In this document: one piece after another, positions 10,901 through 21,526 of the stretch | How positions within the stretch are numbered: position 1 is the first letter of the stretch | How the letters are laid out: every line of letters begins with the position of its first letter | DNA from: Lucinisca nassula | Lineage: Eukaryota > Mollusca > Bivalvia > Lucinida > Lucinidae | DNA: 64,000 nt | NCBI GenBank assembly: GCA_963580285.1 | Contig: OY757026.1 | Coordinates: 69,875,396 to 69,939,395 of the forward strand | Direction of reading: 5' to 3' | Program-made: the position numbers and the translations under genes | Notes under the pieces: model-generated | Told to the model about the DNA's origin: nothing | The model's database searches: none | Seen by the model: the letters and a program-made list of their open reading frames with translations, nothing else

Positions 10901-11682
10901 TACTTTGTATGAGGAAATATATAGAGTTGAGTTATTTTCACCTTGTTAAGCATACACACATGTCATTTTGGGGTGTTCCTATCTAAAAAAAAATTACTTA
11001 TCTCATTTCTTTTACGACATAACACTGGCTTGTGCCTTTTAGGACATGCACACTTTTAAGGAGAGGGCAATCTAAAAAATAGCGAGTGGGGTAAAACCCG
11101 TGACTACCACGATAATAGGGCGTTTCGTTCTGGAGACGTTTCGCCCCAAAATGTCATAAAACCGGGACGATTCGACCTAGACATGAAAACCGTCGAGTGT
11201 ACAAAATTTCTGGGTCAGATTATCTAGTTTCGTCAAATTAGGACTCATCAGTGACCCCCAATATATTCAAGCCCTATTGAAACTTTTATATTCTTAAGCC
11301 TGATTTTCAAAAACTACCAAACAGATGCAAAATTTGCCAAACAGTATCCGGGCCAAAGATTACAAATAATCACCACAGCATGTATGATCAGCTGAATTAT
11401 TACACGCAGATATTTACGCGACGAAGAAGCTAGAACCAGAAGGAAAACGTTTCTGTCTGCATTATTGGCTGAATGTGAATAAAATCTTGCATTATAGGGA
11501 AAGCAAGCGTAAAACAACTGCACCAAGATTGCCTCAGGGAACATTTATGTTTAATAGAACAAAACATTTCACACCACTTAGGGCATTAATAATGCATGCT
11601 TTAATGTCTTGTTCTACAGATCCGTTTAAGGTGAATTGGTGCGCATAATGTATCTCCACTATCTCCTGCGATACGATAACAC
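10901..11682. other. Unassigned DNA
   Basis: No repeat shared with other parts of the window and no supported gene. Confidence 0.4.
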
Positions 11683-11963
11683 CATTTGGAAAACACGCCT
11701 ATACAAATGTATTGGAAGATTTTACCACCCAAAAAAAATGAAAATTTCCAGATAAAAATCTGATATTTTTCTTATTTTTGCTCAAAACATAGATTGCGGG
11801 GACTCGATAGAACCGCCTCCACGAGGCGGTTCTATAGAGTACCCACAATCAATGTTTTTGCACAGAAATGAGAAAAACAATGTTTACCCTTGAAAACCCC
11901 AGTTTTACTATATAAAAGTGGGGTTAATGGGGGTCAAAAATATATAGGCAAATTTTCGTGATG
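11683..11963 (-). mobile_element. PC-A element, complete, with co-varying core
   Basis: Ends CATTTGGAAAACACGCC and TTTTCGTGATG. The core reads ACTCGATAGAACCGCC against GGCGGTTCTATAGAGT: relative to the usual CGTTAGAACC/GGTTCTAACG one position has changed on both arms so pairing holds. Loop CAC. Confidence 0.85.
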
Positions 11964-12040
11964 ACAACCGAGTAGCAGAACATGATCATTCTTTCATAGA
12001 ATCCAGAAAATAGACTGTAGTGGCACAAATAAATGTGCTT

Positions 12041-12452
12041 CCTACACAATATGCTACCTGGCAGCATATTGTGTAACTTGCCTACACAAAACGCTACCCG
12101 GACAGTACACTGTGTGGGTTGAATACATAATTGAGCCAGCGCATGACAAAACCTACAATAAGACAGGTGCAACCAGCAGGGACCCAAATCAACCTGCGCA
12201 CCATCCACTATGGCATGACCTTTTGCTTATGTCTCATTGCATCGATATTAGCCAATAGTAGGTACACGCAATCAGTGAAGACTCTGATCAGACTGCGCGA
12301 AAGCACAGGCTGATCTGAGTCTTCTCTGGTCGCTCAATCCTTCCTGTAGATTTTGTCATGCGCTGGCTCAATTATGTCTTTTTACTGGTCGTAAAAAGAC
12401 ATATGTACCCAATCTACACAATGTGCTAACCGGGTAGCATATTGGGTAGACA
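12041..12452. mobile_element. Large inverted-repeat element (~410 bp)
   Basis: Outer arms CCTACACAATATGCTACC and GGGTAGCATATTGGGTAGAC; inner arms CATAATTGAGCCAGCGCATG (12126) and its complement ending 12376. A 31-base palindrome sits in the left arm (12043-12073) and a PAL2-like hairpin lies in the central loop. No coding frame. Probably a MITE; family unknown. Confidence 0.7.
12272..12332. repeat. PAL2-type palindrome inside the 12041 element
   Basis: CAGTGAAGACTCTGATCAG and CTGATCTGAGTCTTCTCTGG flank ACTGCGCGAAAGCACAGG. Same order and spacing as other PAL2 copies. Confidence 0.55.
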
Positions 12453-12457
12453 AGCTT

Positions 12458-12740
12458 TTGTTTGCTTGTTTGAATTGAGGTAATGTGTCCCCGGCAACAC
12501 TATATAGGTCATTTTGGAGACGTAACTTCTACTATTGTGGGACTTCTGCTCGCCATTGACATAAAATGACATCAAACCAAAAAAGGATTTATATGTAGGG
12601 ACAGTCCAACTCGCACCACTTTGCCTGGCAGGCTTAGACCTCTAAGTGGTTTACCAGTACTCATGTGCAGTCGGTTTAGGCTTTGCGGAGAAGCACCATG
12701 CAACCCAATCTATTTGTTTTAGCCCCGGATTGGCGGGGTC
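12458..12740 (-). mobile_element. R1 retroposon, diverged full-length copy
   Basis: 3' end degraded (GGACACATTACCTCAATTCAAAC on the minus strand instead of GACGTTAAACCTCAAATC), 5' end GACCCCGCCAATCCGGGGC. Lies directly beside the 12041 element. Confidence 0.7.
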
Positions 12741-12948
12741 CTTTTATCGAAATGCAAATCTACGCAAGAAGTGAAGAGAATGACTTTACCGCAACATTAA
12801 GGCACACATTAAATCCTAAAATAACATCTGCAGCAACTGCACAACACAGGATTATTTCATATTTAATTGTTTTTGGCTAGCAATAATCGGAAATATTAAA
12901 GGAATCTAATTATAGATGCCCAGGAAAAGCCACAATCAAATGTTACAA

Positions 12949-13381
12949 TTTCTTGCACACAAGACAAGGAAATCCATGATTTTACCCTGGGATAGAAATG
13001 TATGTTCTGACCCTGGTGTTCCGACCCAAAATCGAATATAATCGTGCGTTTGATAAATGCAGTGGTTGATAACGACCGCAGATGCGCCGCCGTTAAGGTT
13101 GACGTCACAGCACGTTACGTGACGTCACGAAATATTCCTGTAGTGCCATCACAATATGACGGACGTCGGTACCTAAAGTGACCGCAGCATTAAAATTTCG
13201 CGCTAAAATGGAAGGTATACAAGAAAAAGAATCAAATATGGGTGTGAGGGGTGGATAGAAAAATCCGACCCTCAGGATCACTGTCCGGCATCACTCGGCA
13301 AGCCTCGTGATGCCGGACAGTGTCCGTCGGGACGGATTTTTCCATCCACCCCTCACACCCATATAAGATTCTTATACTCCC
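12949..13381 (+). repeat. R5 repeat, copy c
   Basis: Same order as copies a and b about 10 kb away. Perfect TGACGTCA at 13099-13106 and 13119-13126, AATATGACGGACGTCGG (the GGCGG box has one change), closing hairpin at 13247-13361. Confidence 0.75.
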
Positions 13382-13620
13382 ATTGGCACCAAGAGGAAGG
13401 GTAACTAACAAAGAAGAAAACAACGAACAACAAACAGCATTGCAACCAGCTCCTCTTACCCACAAGAGGTACATGGTGCAACCGGCACGGGTAATGAAAA
13501 TTAAATAAATAATAAGAGCAATACACAACCATAAGCACATGCTATAGGAAAAGCCCCATCGGAAAATCCGACAATCTACATTAACCCTTATCTTGCTGTT
13601 CACGACAACCCCTATCTTTG

Positions 13621-13686
13621 CAAACAGTGTAGATCCAGATCAGATGGCTTCTGAAGAAGCCATCTGATCAGGATCTACACTGTTTG
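13621..13686. repeat. PAL2 palindrome, near perfect, solitary
   Basis: CAAACAGTGTAGATCC on the left and GGATCTACACTGTTTG on the right, with AGATCAGATGGCTTC/GAAGCCATCTGATCA between: about 32-base arms with one mismatch. Only AT-rich unassigned DNA follows to 14081. Confidence 0.75.
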
Positions 13687-14081
13687 ACATTCAGTTTGTG
13701 AATTTGTAGCAATAAATTACATCAAGTAATTTGATTGGTTGAAATGGTGGAAGATGTCTTGCCTACAATATTTGAAGTATGAGCAGAATCAGTTCAGGTT
13801 TAACGAAATTATGGCTGCCGAAATAAGTGTATCCCCTCCCAAGAATGAGTATTGAATATTACTCAGCATTCTAAAGGTTAACATATTGCACTTACATGTA
13901 CATAGATGAGAGTATAATATTTCACGGCACCCAAACAGTAGTTTTATGATTGTATAATAAAACATAATCAGACACAATAAACCCGAACACGGGTCCATTT
14001 TACTGGGTCAGGCCTCAGGTTCTATGACGTTTCCAGCATAAAGGCTTACTGAGAATTAGAGAGAATCTAATTTTATGTAAA

Positions 14082-14548
14082 GTTGGTTGGTGCCTGATGA
14101 TCTGTCTCTGGTTGGGCCCATCGGACTAAATGTTGGTTTTCTTTTGCTCCAGCATTTCAGTGGTTTCTTGCTGTCGAGTCCTAACCGTTGTTTTATCACT
14201 GTGGTTGTCACGGAGATGTGGCACTGATGGGTTAGGAGGCCTTCATGCGGACTGAACAAATTATTTGTCTAAATCCCGACGGAAGTAAGGGCGAGAGAGT
14301 TCCAAAGCGGTTCGTCTGTCGTGGCTTATTTTGTTATGGTTTGTCTTTGAGTGTATGCATCGCTTTTACTAGCCGATTGACCATTTCGTGGGAAATTAAC
14401 TGTCCATTTGGCTTTCCGCTATTGATGTTTCCATTAGGGTCTGTTTGTTTCATATTTGTGTTTCTTTCCCTTCGGTGTCTCTGATCGGAGCTGTGGGTTA
14501 ATGGTATCGATTCCTGATCATTGCATTCACTTCTATTTTTTTATACAA
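14082..14548 (+). repeat. R3 dispersed repeat, longest copy
   Basis: About 465 bp. Landmarks: CTGATGATCTGTCTCTGGTT, TTCTTTTGCTCCAGCATTTC, CGGAGATGTGGCACTGATGGG, TTCATGCGGACTGAACAAATT, CGGTTCGTCTGTCG, ACTGTCCATTTGGCTTTCCGC, TTTCTTTCCCTTCGGTGTC, ATCGATTCCTGATCATTGC. Other copies at 23450, 30873, 32525, 32893, 39355 and 40489. No ORF; family unknown. Confidence 0.75.
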
Positions 14549-14668
14549 ATACGTTGTAAATGTTATCGTGAAAAAAAAAAAAAAAACAAGACGACAAAAT
14601 GTTTAAAATGAAAAATTGTGATATTTTAAATGGGCCGCGTCAAGCGATTTTGGTACATATCGCCTATG

Positions 14669-14733
14669 CGAGCAGCGAAGGTTCAGGCGAGCCTGCGCAT
14701 CCGCGCAGTCTCGCCAAAACCTTCGCTGCTCGC
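14669..14733. repeat. PAL2-like fold-back with GC-rich loop
   Basis: GAGCAGCGAAGGTTCAGGCGA pairs with TCGCCAAAACCTTCGCTGCTC across GCCTGCGCATCCGCGCAGTC. The CTGCGCATCCGCGCAG loop recurs at 37994-38053, linking both to the PAL2 group. Confidence 0.6.
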
Positions 14734-14868
14734 TCATACAAGCAGTGAATCAAGAGAAACCTTCAGACAGAAAGCCATATCCCTGGCCCCTCTGAATGGC
14801 TGGGCATGCGCAGTTAAAATTTGTCATGATGGAATGCTCGAAGACACAAATTCGCTTGGCGGGGCTCA

Positions 14869-14953
14869 AATAATGTTTACTCTTGTAAACCCCAGTTTTA
14901 CAATATAAAATGGGGTTCATGGGGTCAGAATTATATAGGCATTTTTCGTGATG
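14869..14953 (-). mobile_element. PC-A half element (one arm, no core)
   Basis: Begins AATAATGTTTACTCTTG, continues AAACCCCAGTTTTACAATATAAAATGG and ends GGCATTTTTCGTGATG. The core and other arm are absent. Confidence 0.7.
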
Positions 14954-15810
14954 AGGCTGCTCTACCTTGAGGCCAACTTAAAAAAAAAAAAAAACAATAA
15001 TGATATACAGTAAGAATAACACAGTCAAAACAATATAGCTAATTTGCACTATCATACATTTTTAAACACTGTAGAACATATTTTACATATAATTAGGTTT
15101 TAATCGATTGTGCACCTGGTATGGAAGATTGAAATATTGTTGTATAAGTTTAAGTGTATGAAGTTGACTTGGAGTTTGAAGTATGGAGTTTGGAATTCGA
15201 TTTATTCCGTTAAAGTAAAATATAAGTGAGTGTTAGGCAAAATCGATATTCCAAAATAGAAATGAAGGCAATGATCAGGAATCGATACGCGAATCCCAAG
15301 TCAAGTTCACACACCCGATAATTTTATATATTCTTAAATGTTTCAGATAACTGTTCCAGAGCATGACACGCTGTGTTTTTGTTCGCTAGAACCGTTTCAT
15401 TGAGGTTGTTCGCACGAGTACACACAAAATATGTAATCTGAATGTAGTTTCTGCCTTATATAATTGGGTTAACATTAAGGTATTCATTGACTCAACGTGG
15501 CGAATCGGCTGAAAAAAGAAAACCACGTCACGAACGTGTCACTTAAATAAATAGAACATTACGTGGTTTTCTTATGATAAAATAAGTTCAATCAGATTAA
15601 CTTATGCATTTTGCAATCTGACAATAGCGTATTATCTGACAGACCTATCACGGATAGACTGACATAGCCTAACAGGTAACACAATGTAAAATGATGTTCT
15701 TGATACCATCGAGGAGTTTTCCACTTTTTTACTGAGTTTGAAGTTTCTTTGATATTATCTCCAACTTTATCAGAACATATCAACACATTAGTTGATATTT
15801 TTAAAGTATA
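14954..15810. other. Mostly unassigned; three repeat scraps
   Basis: Contains an R3 end fragment at 15254-15289 (GAAGGCAATGATCAGGAATC), a decayed PC core at 15371-15430 (CGCTAGAACCGTTTCATTG with a weak partner ending CGAGTACACAC), and a small hairpin at about 15516-15574 (AAGAAAACCACGT against ACGTGGTTTTCTT). Confidence 0.45.
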
Positions 15811-16212
15811 TTAACCCATTTTATACGAGGAAAACCCCAAAACGGGGTACTGACATATAGTGCAAGCCACACAAGACGCTTCTGATCAGGATCGACGCTG
15901 GTCGCAAAGTGTTCAACGATTTTCCAAATGAATTTTTAGGATAACACAACCTGAAACTCCTAATTTTTTAATTGGACTCCTACTACATGTACATAAAAGG
16001 CATAGCAACAGACAAGGTAAGTATTTTGTGATAATTGAAGGATAGTTTTCCTTATTTCTCCATAAAAACCTATGTTTGGGGTAATCATTAGAACCGCCTC
16101 GGCGAGGCGGTTCTAATGAATACCCACAACCTATTTTATATGGAGAACTGACAGAAACTAGCATTCAATCACTTACCATATCTGTTGCTATGATACAGTA
16201 CAAAAAGGGTAA
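15811..16212 (+). mobile_element. Element E copy, hosting PC-F
   Basis: Inverted ends TTAACCCATTTTATAC and GTACAAAAAGGGTAA. Contains AAAACCCCAAAACGGGGTA, a decayed PAL2 (ATAGTGCAAGCC..TCTGATCAGGATCGACGCTGG), GATTTTCCAAATGAATTTT and ACACAACCTGAAACTCC, as in the E copies at 43372 and 51361. The PC-F at 16001 is inserted near its right end. Confidence 0.7.
16001..16192. mobile_element. PC-F element: different ends, same palindromic core
   Basis: 192 bp bounded by CATAGCAACAGACAAGGTAAG and its complement CTTACCATATCTGTTGCTATG. Inside, GTAATCATTAGAACCGCC and GGCGGTTCTAATGAATAC form the PC core with loop GGC, and CTATGTTTGGGG/CCCACAACCTAT extend the stem. The outer ends share nothing with PC-A or PC-B beyond CAT...ATG. 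Only one copy seen, so the family rests on this one pair of ends. Confidence 0.65.
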
Positions 16213-16594
16213 ACATGAAACCGTACTATTTGCTACTCCCAAATACGAGACTCTTCTGATAAATTAGACATGCAGCTGATCAGATTATACACGTCTGAAA
16301 GTTTTTTTTATCAGCTTAGTGCGAATCTAGAGTTCAATCGGTCTCTCAGCTTGCGTCTAGTGATCAAGTGATTGGTTTTCACGCCTTTAGTTTGTCAACA
16401 TATGGTTAACTTTGCTTCATCAGTTGATAAAATAAAATTAAAGCACTGAGGGTGCTGATGTGGCCATTGTCTGTGAACTTTGGATTGTGCATCTGGTTGG
16501 CAGTTTAAATCAGGCTTACAGAAAATAGATAAAATCGGCCTTGAATATATTGGAGCGTCAATGATGCGGACTAGGGAGTCTGGCCAAGAAAATT

Positions 16595-16895
16595 TGTACA
16601 CTCGGAAGTATTCTGTTCTGTTGTGTAGTCTTGTATCCAAAGGATAAAACTTTATAGCACACATTAACTAAAGCTGGAATTAAGGGACTGTTTCGTCAGC
16701 GTAAAAAGTTCCCCTGCCTTGCATCATTGGGTAAATCTTATTTTGAGTCTATTGGGATCATCGATTCCATTGTGGAACTCTGAAAATATGAGGGTCACTA
16801 ATGATTAAGTTCGAAGGTTGGGTAATGATACACTGACAGTTTTCAGTTGTTTGGTTTATATTTTGTCTCAAAAGGATAAACCCTTTATTGAAAAA
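16595..16895 (+). repeat. R6 dispersed repeat, copy 1
   Basis: Shares with 27345-27690 the blocks TATTCTGTTCTGTTGTGTA, CCAAAGGATAAAAC, CCCCTGCCTTGCATCATTGG, GGGATCATCGATTCCATTG and GAAAATATGAGGGTCACTAATG. Moderately diverged; unknown origin. 16896-17307 shows nothing further. Confidence 0.6.
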
Positions 16896-17307
16896 GCCCC
16901 GTGAAAACGAATCGTCTTATAACTATCAAAAGAATTAGTCATTTGAATATAAGGCGACACTGTTTGACTATTTTTGATATGTATATTTAATTTATATGTC
17001 GATATTTGAAACAATTTCCATACTCATCACGGAACGACCATTGGGAACTGGTGATCTGCAGACCCCAATGCACTTTCTAATGTATCTTATGTTTAGCTAT
17101 GAGTTAAAAGCCATTGCCAAATGTTTCAAACCAAGGACATTAAATTTTCGGGATTGGTCGTTTTTGTCTACGCCCATGGCATTACAGAGGTAGGGTTAAA
17201 CACGGAGATACAGCTATTAGTTACCCAGATAGTCGGGGATTTGAAATTCGTAGCACCTTTATTTAATTAGTTTAATGCACCTTATTTTCTCACACTTAAC
17301 TATAATA

Positions 17308-18585
17308 GCAAACACACGAAGTGTTTGCTTTACTGTAGAGAGGCTGGAACGACATACTTAGGCACCCAAATCTCGCCTGGAATCTCGTTCAATTTCTCGC
17401 GATAATCCGCCATCTTTACAGAGTTCATGAGAATTGTATTCACATCCAAAATCGTTTCTCAACACCAAAAGGAGTCAAGTCCTATTACAACAGACTTACA
17501 AAAAAGCGTCGAAATAATTTCAAAAAGCTCTTTTCGAAGACCGTTCCATCAACGCTGAAGTTTAATCGCGGGAAAGTTGCGAAACTTCGTCAAGGGTTTA
17601 TATGAACTGAAACGTACTACACTGAGCCGAAACGTTAGGCGGTAAAACCAAGCACCGCGAGTTACCGGAACAACGAATTACCGGAGCATTTACCGAAGCA
17701 TTTACCGGAGCTTCTTGGTAGGGTGGAAAGCGCTTCTTGCCTGGCCAAGAAATTAAAACTTTTCACAAACGATTACTCAGGAGTAATAAATGAAAGCCCT
17801 GGGAATATTAAGAGACACAATGAGCTATCTGGCTACCTGTTGGATTTCTACCTTCCAAAGAGTTACAAAGTGATGATGAGCCCCAAAATTCCATAGCAAT
17901 TCGCTAGTGCTTCAGGATACGTTAAAGTGTCCATGCTGCAAACTAACTTTGAGTCACCCTATCTATTTTAATTCTTCCCATGAAGTGCACACAGGACCAA
18001 CACTGGAGCATTGTCATACTCAGACTATGTGCAAGGCGGAGGTGAATCTCAAACAATTGTTTTGGGTTTAACGATGCGTTAACCCTGGTGGGTCATTTTG
18101 TGTCATCTCCCGGAGAAAGGGACAAAAGAATTTAGAAGAGGTAGTAGAGGATAAGAGAGGGAGGGACAGGGGAGAAAGGGGGGAGCCTGAATGAAATGCA
18201 GAAACCGAAGAAATAACAACGCCCCCCCCCCCCCCCCACACACACACCTCACACAACCACACACGCCTCTGCCCCTACCTGCGGTAAGGACAGCAGCCCT
18301 TGCCTTTAAGACAATATCATTTGAACTCCCCAGTGATGCAAGATACACGTCACCTTTGTCTCACAACAGAAGAAATTAAACCTTTGAGAAACACCGAGAA
18401 ATCAGGTTTACGTAGTTTAGGGTAGACTTGCACGATCCCTCTTGAAGCCCTCAAGGTTCCCTGATGTGACAATACTCATTGGAAGTTGGTCCTTAAGTCT
18501 GATTCCCGTGGCGATGAAGGTGGGAGTGGGGCTGACAGAAGATGTACCATATACCCAGGGGGTATCCTCTACTTTTCGCTGCTTG
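17308..18585 (-). repeat. Duplicated ~1.25-kb block, copy 1
   Basis: Colinear with 20292-21516, starting AGCAAACACACGAAGTG in both, through GAGATTCC..CTCGTTCAATTTCTCGCG, CATCAACGCTGAAGTTT, GAGTTACCGGA, GACACAATGAGCT, GCGGAGGTGAATCTCAAAC, the R4 repeat, and the tail of a reverse-transcriptase frame. In copy 1 the RT frame continues to about 19250, in copy 2 it stops. Likely two copies of one LINE 3' region, or a segmental duplication. Confidence 0.7.
18055..18365 (-). repeat. R4 dispersed repeat, copy 2
   Basis: GGTTTAACGATGCGTTAACCC, GGGTCATTTTGTGTCATCTC, purine-rich run, C-run at about 18222-18237, CCTACCTGCGG, CCAGTGATGCAAGATACACG. Embedded in the duplicated block, so it was present before duplication. 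Confidence 0.65.
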
Positions 18586-19250
18586 CGGGTCGGAGAAACT
18601 GCAACCATGAATATCCACTTGGCCCAGAGATAGATCATGCACAGCTTCTTGCTGTCAATGCTGGTAAGTTTGCCGGCCTAGGTGTTGCATCACTCGGGAG
18701 GTAATGTTGGTTGTGTGGTAGTCACCACTGACAAATCGAGTTGCTCGCCGTTGCACCCTCTGGATATAATATGTGGGTCCAATAGTGACGTGGGATAATC
18801 CAGGATAAGTCTAATCAGGGTCTCTACCATCATGTTTTAACATCTTCAGACCAGCTGGTTGTCTACCTTCCAAAGAAACATCAGGTTGCTTTTTGCCTTT
18901 TTACAGTTACATCAAAATGGGACTGAGTTTCTGTGATAGGTCATTTATGTATGGGCAGAACAACAAATGTCTGAGCATGCCACCTTGAGGAACATTGGAT
19001 ACAGCTGGGGCAATCGTGGAAAACTTGCCTTTGACCAGGTCTGGTTTGCCCCTGAGCTTGACAGTGCTCAAACCATTCATATGGAACTTTGTCGAACACC
19101 TTGCTAAAGTCAAGAGCGACGGTGTCTATCTGTTGGCTCAGTTTCTGCTGCAAGGTCTTAGACTTTGTGCAGATTCAGCTGGCTTTCACACGACCGCCTC
19201 TTTCGAAATCCGTTCTTTTGGTCTGGCAAACAAGATACAATGGCCTCAGT
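18420..19250 (-). pseudogene. Non-LTR retrotransposon reverse transcriptase, frameshifted C-terminal remnant
   Basis: Minus-strand frames together read as the last part of a CR1/Jockey-like RT. One frame (18941-19153) gives DTVALDFSKVFDKVPYEWF, matching RT motif A with its catalytic Asp; the next frame (18907-19113) gives VPQGGMLRHLLFCPYINDL, matching motif B. The following FADD-type motif C is missing. A third frame near 18660-18760 gives RVQRRATRFVSGDYH, a conserved post-RT block, and 18417-18638 ends TSGNLEGFKRDRASLP then stop. Family assignment is from these motifs; the exact clade is not certain. Several frameshifts and stops make it dead. Confidence 0.8.
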
Positions 19251-19332
19251 AGCGGAATATATAGAAAATATTGCCAAAACAGTGCAAATACCATAGCAAA
19301 ACGGTATCAATGACTCCCCATATTTTGCTTAG

Positions 19333-19497
19333 TTTGTTTGTTTGATTTGAGGTTTAACGTCCCCGTCAACACTGTAAAGGTCATTTTGGAGACGTTGCTT
19401 CCAATTTGTGGGACTTTTACCCGACATTGAGATGAAATGACATCTCAAGCCCTGTCGCCCAATGTAACCAATAGGGTTTATTAGCATTGACGGTCCG
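19333..19497 (-). mobile_element. R1 retroposon, 5'-truncated, with target duplication
   Basis: Only the 3' ~165 bp is present. Flanked by direct repeats TATTTTGCTTAG at 19321-19332 and 19498-19509 (12 bp), a target-site duplication. Truncation at the 5' end plus a TSD is the classic mark of target-primed reverse transcription. Confidence 0.85.
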
Positions 19498-19597
19498 TAT
19501 TTTGCTTAGTATTTGATATTAGAAATGTAAAGTATGTCCACATGACATATTCAGGCGGTTTACCAAGAACTTTTTTGCATGACTATTTATGTATCTA

Positions 19598-19912
19598 TCT
19601 TCTATTATTGCGACCACATTTGACAATTACTCGCAGGTGTACATACACTCGGGATTTGCAGAACGAACGCCTTCGCTATAATCATGATATTACGGTAAGG
19701 ATAGGAGATGATTCTTCCTGCACAACAGGGGACCTCCAATTAACGTCCCGATCAGAAGGGCAGTGCACTTTGTGGTATTTATCCCTACACATGATGCCAA
19801 TGGAACATGTTCAAATACCAACTTTTAATGTCGTTGTTGGGGATCGAACCGGGGGCCTCTAGCATCAGAGGCAAGTGCACTAACCACTTAGATACCACAC
19901 TAGCATTATCGG
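19598..19912 (-). mobile_element. S3 tRNA-derived SINE, copy 1
   Basis: On the minus strand the head is AGTGTGGTATCTAAGTGG (A-box-like) and GGTTCGATCCCC (B-box) at 19836-19912, followed by a ~240-bp body with AACATGTTCCATTGGCATC and GTGCACTGCCCTTCTGATC. A second copy follows at 19967 and a head fragment at 21527. Confidence 0.65.
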
Positions 19913-19966
19913 TGTTTTGATGTCGTACACCACCGTTTGCTACTTAAGGGGTTAATTTCTTCCTTT

Positions 19967-20243
19967 CTACTTATACTGCGATCGGTCACATTTGACCATT
20001 ACGCGCAGGTGTACATTACATACACTCCAGGTTGCAGGGTTGAAGGCCTACACAGTAACCATGTTATTACGGTAATGTCCCGATCCGAAAGACGGTGCAC
20101 TTTTTGACAATCATCCCTGCATCCCTGCAAATGATGCCAATGGAGCGTGTTCAGACACCGAAACAATCACCCCCTCCGGTGATCGAACCGGGTGCCTCTA
20201 GCATCAGAGGCAAGTGCACTAACCACTGAGCTATCACGCTCCT
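19967..20243 (-). mobile_element. S3 tRNA-derived SINE, copy 2
   Basis: Same order as copy 1: head AGCGTGATAGCTCAGTGG and GGTTCGATCACC, then body with CGCTCCATTGGCATCATTTG and TCGGATCGGGACATTACC. The A-box here is closer to a real tRNA (AGCTCAGTGGTTAGTGC). Confidence 0.65.
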
Positions 20244-20291
20244 CGACATTTGAGTGTGTTTGCTCAAAAGGCAGTGCCTTTATTTCATATT

Positions 20292-21516
20292 AGCAAACAC
20301 ACGAAGTGCTTGCTTTACTGTAGAGAGGCTTGAACAACATACTTAGGCACCCAAATCTCGCCTGCAATCTCGTTCAATTTCTCGCGATAATCCGCCATCT
20401 TTACAGAGTTCATGAGAATTGTATTCACATTCAAAAATTGCTTCTCAAAACCAAAAGGAGTCAAGTCCCATTACAACAGAAACACAAAAAGCGTCGATAT
20501 ATTTTTAAAAGGATCTTTTCGAAGACTGTTCCATCAACGCTGAAGTTTGATCGCGGGAAAGTTTCGAAACTGCGTCACGAGTTTAAATGAACTGAAACGT
20601 ACCCCACAGAGCCGAAAAGTTTAGCCGATAAAACCCAGCACCGCGCTTGGACTGACGAGTTACCGGAGCATTTACCGGAGCTTCACGGTAGGGTGGAAAG
20701 CGCTTCTCGTCTGGCCAAGAAATTAAACTTTTCACAAACTATTACTCAGGAGTAATAAAATAAAGCCCTGGGAATATTAAAAGACACAATGAGCTGTCTG
20801 GCTACCTGTTGGATTTCTACCTTCCCAAGTGATGATGAACCCCGAAATGTCATAGCATTTCGTTAGTGCTTCAGGAAACTTTAAAGTGTCCATGCTGCAA
20901 ACTAACTTTGAGTCACCCTATCTAATTTTCTACCCATGAAGTGCACACAGAACCAATACTGGAGCATTATCATACTAAGACTATGTGCAAGGCGGAGGTG
21001 AATCTCAAACCATAATTATTATTGTTTATGGTTTAACGACACGTAAATTCTGGTGGGTCATTTTGTGTCATCTCTCAGAGCAAGGGACAAAAAGAGATAG
21101 AAAAGATAGTAGAGGATAAGAGAGGGAGCGACAGGGGAGAAAGGGGAAAATGAATAAAAGTGCAGAAACAGAAGAAATAACAACGCCCCTCCCTCCCCCC
21201 CCCCCCCAACGCCTCTACCCCTACATGGTGTAAGGACAGCAGCCCTTGCCTGTAAGTCAATATCATTTTGACTCCCCGGTGATGCAAGATACACGTCACC
21301 TTTGTCTCATAACATAAGAAATTAAAACTTTGAAAAACAGTTTTACGTAGATTATGGAACACTTGCACGATCCCTCTTGAAGCCCTATAGGATCCCTGAA
21401 GTGACAATACTCATTTGAAGTTGGTCATACAGTCTGATTCCCGTGGCGATGAAGGTGGAAGGGGGCTGACGGAAGATGTCGTACCATATACCCCAGGGAG
21501 TATTCTCTACTGTTCG
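20292..21516 (-). repeat. Duplicated ~1.25-kb block, copy 2
   Basis: Counterpart of 17308-18585. It lies between two direct copies of GAGTGTGTTTGCTCAAAAGG..CATATTA (20251-20291 and 21633-21673), so the block or its flank was duplicated with this 40-bp sequence. Confidence 0.7.
21018..21310 (-). repeat. R4 dispersed repeat, copy 3
   Basis: GGTTTAACGACACGTAAATTC, TGGGTCATTTTGTGTCATCTC, purine-rich stretch, C-run at about 21195-21207, CCGGTGATGCAAGATACACG. Orthologous to copy 2 within the duplicated block. Confidence 0.65.
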
Positions 21517-21520
21517 TGTC
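21385..21520 (-). pseudogene. Non-LTR RT C-terminal tail, second copy
   Basis: Minus-strand frame reads WGIWYDIFRQPPSTFIATGI and MSIVTSGILEGFKRDRAS, colinear with the C-terminal residues of the 18420-19250 remnant. Upstream RT sequence is missing: the match stops where S3 sequence starts at 21527. Confidence 0.65.
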
Positions 21521-21526
21521 ACACCG

